A DNA stretch of 64,000 nt from Siphonodentalium dalli (taxonomy: Eukaryota > Mollusca > Scaphopoda > Gadilida > Siphonodentaliidae): assembly GCA_032622095.1 (NCBI GenBank), contig CP136064.1:43728989-43792988 (forward strand). The letters run 5' to 3'. Positions 59,202 to 64,000 of this stretch are shown piece after piece. The translations under genes and the position numbers were made by a program. The first letter of the stretch is position 1. Each line of letters opens with the position of its first letter. The notes under the pieces are model-generated. The model saw nothing but the letters and a program-made list of their open reading frames with translations, was not told where the DNA came from and did not search any database.

Positions 59202-59584
59202 CAGCATACCCAACAGAACGGCCCTGTGCCAATGCATTCTCTTATATATGCGAGTCGACCATAGGTCGCCTCGCATATATATAAGAGAATGCATTGGCTT
59301 AACACATTAAAAATTATAAAAATTGTTAAAGAATGTAAGACAAAATGGTAAAAAGTGTTTATTTAGGCCAATGCATTCTCTTATATATGCGAGGCGACCT
59401 ATGGTCGACTCGCATATATAAGAGAATGCATTGGCACATGGCATAACTGTCACCATCACAATGTGGTCAAGGAGCCGGTTCCAATGATATCCATATTTGT
59501 ATGGTTCTATTGAGACAGACCGAAGATATTTTAGGCTGTTGAAGCTTTTTTTGGCCGGTTTTGGCCGGTTTGTTGGGTAAAGGG
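59202..59584 (-). mobile_element. Double-palindrome TTAA MITE nested in another MITE
   Basis: The right end TGTTGGGTAAAGGG abuts TTAA at 59585-59588. At the left the usual CCCTTT is replaced by CAGCAT, which is the host sequence that also follows the right TTAA. TTAACAGCATACCCA therefore occurs on both sides. Palindromes at about 59228-59297 and 59366-59433; the first has an extra AT pair. Confidence 0.85.
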
Positions 59585-59588
59585 TTAA

Positions 59589-59684
59589 CAGCATACCCAC
59601 CGACAACGCCGCCCGTATCTTAACATACCCACCGCCAACGCCGCCCGTATCTTAACATACCCACCGCCAGCGTCGCCCATATCT
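59589..59684. repeat. Triplicated MITE right end
   Basis: Three direct copies of about 32 bp: CATACCCACCGCCAACGCCG followed by CCCGTATCTTAA-like sequence. Each resembles the right terminal repeat of the GCGGCG subfamily, so the MITE end has been tandemly copied. Confidence 0.8.
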
Positions 59685-59689
59685 TTAAA

Positions 59690-60300
59690 TGAGCAAAGGA
59701 CATTGTGACGAAAAGATAATACAAAGATTCAGTTGGTGGGGAATGTTTAGATAGAAATTCGACAAACGACCTATTATCTGAACATTTTTCAATGAGTATT
59801 TAGTATAAAAAGGGTTAGTTGGTGTATCAGAATGGTGCTTGGCACATCCCTGACATATTCTATTGCATATTTGTATCAAATAATGCACTACATTGGAGGA
59901 AACATGTTAGATAGTCTGGAATCCTGACCCACACAGGTCAGAATTTGAGGTCAGGTACAATCACCCAACCACTTCTTTTCGTCAAACCTCGCCATTCTCG
60001 CCTATATTAAATTGCCGCCAATAAATTTCACCCCTTCGACCGACGCAATATAAGGCAAGTATCCTAACTTTTCGATTGTCTCACCGGGTAAAATTTCGTA
60101 TACACAATCGTTGATATCATTACAACAAAAAAACAATATCACTTGTTAATTTAGATGGGCAAGTGAGAAACGAATTGTTTATAGTCGGGGAGCCCAGAAA
60201 GTTATATTCGAACTATTGAGTAAGAAAGGTTTGATGTGCCTCAATTGTCGGGAGAACCCGGCTGACGGCACAAACCCAATTCTTAAGTTCCGCAATTACA
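59690..60300. other. Minor repeat, no gene
   Basis: 59740-59800 contains the TTATCTGAACATTT palindromic repeat also seen at 23.5 and 16.5 kb. Nothing else can be supported. Confidence 0.4.
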
Positions 60301-60330
60301 TGTACAGCATAAAGGGGCAGGGCCCATCAA

Positions 60331-60660
60331 AAACCCCAAAAATCACAGTTAAACGAACTTTCGAGGACGAGCACGAAATCTGCTGTAAATCATACCTGGG
60401 TACTACACTGATCATAAAAACATTACTAAAGAAATGTTGTTGTTTTTTTTGCAGCATTTTCAAACAAGAAGGGGTCTTTTGACAGAAACCCCCAAAACGT
60501 AAACATCACTTTTATTCGAACTTTCGCGTACGCCCTTGAAATTTACTATGGTCATTCCTTGTTATATACGAAACATGGAAACCCACTTAAGAAGCGGATT
60601 TCTGCAGCGTTTTCAGATAAGAAGTGGTAGATTGATCCCTCCCCTAAAACTTCGGAAATT
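60331..60660. repeat. Two subterminal ~155-bp tandem units in left arm
   Basis: Two diverged units share CGAACTTTCG, then GAAACCC or AAAGAAATG, then GCAGCRTTTTCARAYAAGAAG. The same pair appears inverted in 63660-63960. A 88-codon forward frame overlaps them without a motif. Confidence 0.65.
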
Positions 60661-61619
60661 CGCTATTTGTCCGGGAGCTGATAGCCTGGTGTACCCCTGC
60701 ACACCGTGACTTAACGTTACCAACTAATTTTCTTCCTTGTTATATCCATCAACTTTAAAGCAATTTTGACATAACAAGTTGGCGCGTAGACACCATACAA
60801 GATGGCGTCAACTATGGTCGCCGTTTTTCAGACGAGGCACTAAGTCAGTTTGATCCGAATTATAGAGAGAAAATCTTGTCAAAAGTATGCAAATATATAT
60901 ATTTGTGAAGCCAAGACACACTGTCACCGCTCTAGGGACAAATTAGAACTCTCGTCCAAGATGGCCGCCAAAAAGGCCACCGGAACTGGAAAATTTTATT
61001 TTTCACTGATGTTTTCTTTGCAGTTTCTGCCACTGGTTTCTGCTGTTAGTAACTATTGGCGAATTCTGGCTTTATGTTGTATGTTTCATGCTAAGTAACA
61101 TATCACTGGAGCAATGAGTTATTCATTCTTTAGGTCGAACCCATTTTCGATGCACTAAAAAGCCGATTTTACAGAAACTTATTATTAAATTTCACCAAAA
61201 ATGGCCATTGGGGTTCCAGTCATAGTTCAACACTGGGCGATGTAAGTTATCCACGCCATTGCCTATTTCACCGCAATAGAACCAAACTGTTCACTTTAGC
61301 TCAAAATGACCATCAACATGGAGACCAAAATATTTTAAATGGTGGATATTGCTCCAGTGATTGCCTGCATTCGCTTACAAGTTGTAAATGATACTATTGT
61401 TTAATCTGCGCTGTATTCATGCGTTGAACCTAACATATCTGATGTACCGTGGTTAAGCATACATTACGAATATATTATCAACTGTCTCTCTCTAAACTTG
61501 ACATTAAAATCGGCTAAAGTTCACAGTTCGCGAGCTTGGACCATGTTTTCAGGTAAATGTAACTACCTTTAGTATCAGGGGGTGTGTTGTTTCGGAACTG
61601 TCTTAATGATGGTTTTTAA

Positions 61620-62640
61620 AAATGCAATCAAAATATAAAAAATGGGGTAAATCGGGAAATATCTGCTCTGCTTTTGACTATTCTGAGATAGAGCTTACTT
61701 ATACCACTATATTGAGTAATATGTGTTATGTAACCATCTGTTTGTGTCCTATTATGATGAAAATACTGCAGACATGACGTTTCCTAATGTGATACCTTGC
61801 TTTCCTTCAAAAGTTCTGGAATTTTAATAATTAATTCAGAGTCATTTACAATGTTGCGCTTCAATAGATTTCTCCGACAAGCCACTATATCACTATACTT
61901 TGATAAAGTATTAAATCGTGAACCAACACATGCATCGTATAGCGTTCATATTGAAGTACACGTTGAAGCTATTTCACTCCAATAAAAATCGCTGACCGTC
62001 AGCGGTCATAAATCTGTCAACATTTTATTGGAAACTAACTAGATATTTAATTGGTCTAACTTATATGCGGTTCTAATCAGGTCGAATTCATCGATACATT
62101 GCAAGTGCTTTCGTTGTAAATGGAGCAACATATCAATGAAATTGCTTTTTTATGGATGTCGTCTTGGTCTATGTTACTCAATTCTGATGTAATTGGGCCA
62201 GTGTGGCCACAGTTCATGGTCATCCCTACTTTCTACGCAAAGTTTTGCCAAATTCCATCAAAATACGTGGCCAGACTCCCAAAATCAATATTCGGCACAA
62301 TTTCGTACCGCTATTTTTTTTTTAATATATTGTACATGGCTCAAACGATACTGGGACTGTCGGAATAGAATATTTAGTTGCCAGTTGTGTAACTAACATT
62401 TTGCAAGGCAATTCGGGCAATATGGTAAATGATTTATCCGTGCAAGACAGTCAAGAGAGTTCAAGACAAGAAACACCTTCACCAAAGATATTTCTGTTTT
62501 TCTTGAAAATATGGTCTGGACATGAACAATAAATTTGGTCAATTTGTGATAACAAAATCCAATAATTCCGGCAACGTAAGTGATTACAATAGCCACAATT
62601 ATCACATTAATCAGAAATATTAGTAGTCAATTTTTAGAGG
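61620..62640. other. Loop region of foldback, nothing supported
   Basis: Central non-palindromic part. Overlapping frames at 62120-62396 conflict in phase and have no motif. A small inverted word CGCTGACCGTCAGCG is at 61990-62004. Confidence 0.4.
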
Positions 62641-62649
62641 GTAGATTAG

Positions 62650-62935
62650 CCATTATTAGACATTGACTCTCTGGAATGCTCTACCGTTGACCATTCGCAA
62701 CTGATATGGAAATGATGAATTCAAAGGTCTTTTGAAAACTCATTTATTCACGGAATATTATTCTGAACCTTTGGATGTGGAACTAATGAACCAGCTGTCA
62801 ATGCGGGCTACATATTTATCGCATTTTTGAAATGTAACTTTGTGAATTTATTTTAATGTTGTCAAGCGCCTTGAAACCTCGGTGATATGTGCTCTATACA
62901 AGAAATGTGTGATATGATATGATATGATATCAACC
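62650..62935 (+). mobile_element. 5'-truncated non-LTR retrotransposon (LINE) 3' end
   Basis: Forward reading gives WNALPLTIRN, a stop, then FKGLLKTHLFTEYY and ends at a stop near 62829. The WNxLP..IR....FK..LKTHLF signature is the C-terminal end of the RT protein in CR1-like and related LINEs. It is followed by GCGCCTTGAAACCTCGGTGA and GCTCTATACAAGAAATG, a common LINE 3'-UTR theme, and by a (TGATA)n tail at 62910-62930. It lies in the loop of the large foldback. Confidence 0.78.
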
Positions 62936-64000
62936 GCAACTGGTAAGCCCCACTGGGTCAATATCTACTATTTGTAATATTTTGGCCACCATTTTGGTGG
63001 CTATTTCTTGATCCAACAGTGATAATATTAGTGATATTGAGGTGGGATATTTATAGGTAATGGCATGCATCAGTTATATCGACCAGTTCTGTACATTTCT
63101 TGTTGATATATAACAAGAGTCCCAATGGCGATTGTTGGTGAAATTTTATACCGCGTTCTGTAAAATCAACTTTTTGAGGGGTGCGAAGAAACTGGGACAA
63201 TTATGTCATAAATGATCTCCAATGATCAGCTAACATGAAACATAAACAATAAATCCACTATTCTTCACCAGTTTCAAACAGCAGAAACTGATCTAGAAAC
63301 TATTAGTGAAAAATACAATTTTCCAGATCCGGCCGCCTTTTTGGTGGCCATCTTGGGTGGGAAGTTCCAATTTTCCCTAAAGTGGTGTTACAATGACTTG
63401 GTTTCACAAATATATGTATTTGTATACTTTTGACAAGATAGTCTCGCTATAATTCGGATCAAAATGACTCGGTGCCTCGTTTGAAAAACGGCGGACAAGT
63501 GAACGCAATCTTGTCTGTTTGTTGTCTGAGCGGACACTTTTTTATGTTAAAATTGCTTAAAAGGTGAGCGACAAAAGAAATGTACGGGGTGATGTTAAGT
63601 CATATGGTGCGAGGTACACTAGGCTATCAGTTCCCGGAAAAATCGCGAGTTTTCTAAGTTTTAGAGGAGGGGTAAAACTACCCCTTCTTATCTGAAAATG
63701 TTGCAGAAATCCGCTTCTTAAGTTGGGTTTCTATGTTTAGTATATATATAAGAATGACAGTAGTAAATGTCAAGGACGTACACGAAAGTTCTAATAAAAG
63801 TGATTTTTGACGTTTTTGAGAGTTTCTGTCAAAAGACCCCTTCTTATCTGAAAATGCTGCAAAAAACATTTCTTAGGTTATGTTTTATGACCAGCGTGGT
63901 ACACAGACGTGTTTACAACATATATCATCCTCGTACTCGAAAGTTCGTTTAAAGGTGATTTTTGGGTTTGTTTTGGTGAGCCCATGGCCCCTTTATGTTG

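Larger units (their letters stand above)
58713..59684 (+). mobile_element. TTAA MITE, GCGGCG subfamily, interrupted
   Basis: It begins AGGCACGTGCGGCG after TTAA (58709-58712) and its last terminal repeat ends before TTAA at 59685-59688. Homologous to 18587-19010. A double-palindrome MITE interrupts it at 59202-59584, and its right terminal segment is present three times. Confidence 0.85.
60310..64000. mobile_element. Large foldback element, cut by window end
   Basis: The left arm (60310 or earlier to about 61390) is inverted at 62930-64000; the right arm reaches the window edge still matching. CCGGGAGCTGATAGCC (60673 on) pairs with the inverse near 63635, and the arms continue outward and inward. 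The sequence is homologous to the arms at 11049-12345 (GGCGTC, CCGCCGTTTTTCAGAC, AAGATGGCCGCC words in the same order). The left arm continues to about 61620 with arm-like sequence that the right side lacks. No coding region belongs to the element; frames of 82-88 codons here are not convincing. Confidence 0.8.

Noticed and set aside
62120-62396. 82- and 67-codon overlapping frames
   Set aside because: They conflict in phase, show no motif and lie in the loop of a foldback element.
1-64000. tRNA and rRNA genes
   Set aside because: I looked for TTCAAATC/TTCGAATC-type T-arm words with matching acceptor stems and for rRNA cores and found none, though an unaided scan can miss a tRNA.

Overview
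The window looks like gene-poor, repeat-dense intergenic DNA from a marine invertebrate. A mollusc, perhaps a bivalve, is my best guess. The grounds are indirect: AT-rich sequence, frequent TACATGTA-type words, many MITEs and minisatellites, and decayed Penelope-like, BEL/Pao-like and LINE-like retroelements. No intact protein-coding gene, rRNA or tRNA could be supported. Almost every long open frame is a by-product of a tandem repeat, and the few coding-like stretches are short, broken or unrecognised.

Layout. 0-10 kb: a G/C-tract foldback element (2.4-3.0 kb), a short minisatellite, a 1.3-kb palindromic element built from TTCGGAG-type repeats (5.9-7.3 kb), two tandem minus-strand coding relics (7.5-8.3 kb), and a TTAA MITE carrying a second MITE (9.4-10.3 kb). 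11-16 kb: a 4.9-kb foldback with arms of about 1.25 kb around a minisatellite core. 17-23 kb: a coding relic, a truncated TTAA MITE, inverted-repeat elements and a hairpin. 22-37 kb: the first members of a TTAA MITE assemblage carrying near-perfect 67-bp palindromes, plus a Penelope-like RT relic (30.3-31.0 kb). 37-45 kb: an 85-92-bp minisatellite, a Tc1/mariner-like MITE with a near-perfect hairpin, and small repeats. 46-51 kb: a BEL/Pao gag-protease relic with more palindromic MITEs in and near it, and a segmental duplication. 52-58 kb: a TC microsatellite, two unrelated 37-bp satellites, and a duplicated block containing a hairpin and an unrecognised frame. 58-64 kb: further TTAA MITEs, one nested in another, then a large foldback related to the one at 11-16 kb; its right arm runs off the window.

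Main theme. Several MITE families share TTAA target duplications, and most share the palindromic module whose arm begins CCAATGCATTCTCTTATATA. Their outer termini differ (CCCTTTACCCAACA, CCCTTTMAGTGC, CCCTSCCATGACTG, and a CCCGCCATATC type without a clear TTAA end). They also nest in one another, and empty paralogous sites in the same window confirm some of the insertions to the base. The module being exchanged between elements with different ends, and the large foldbacks with tandem-repeat arms or cores, are the most novel-looking things here.
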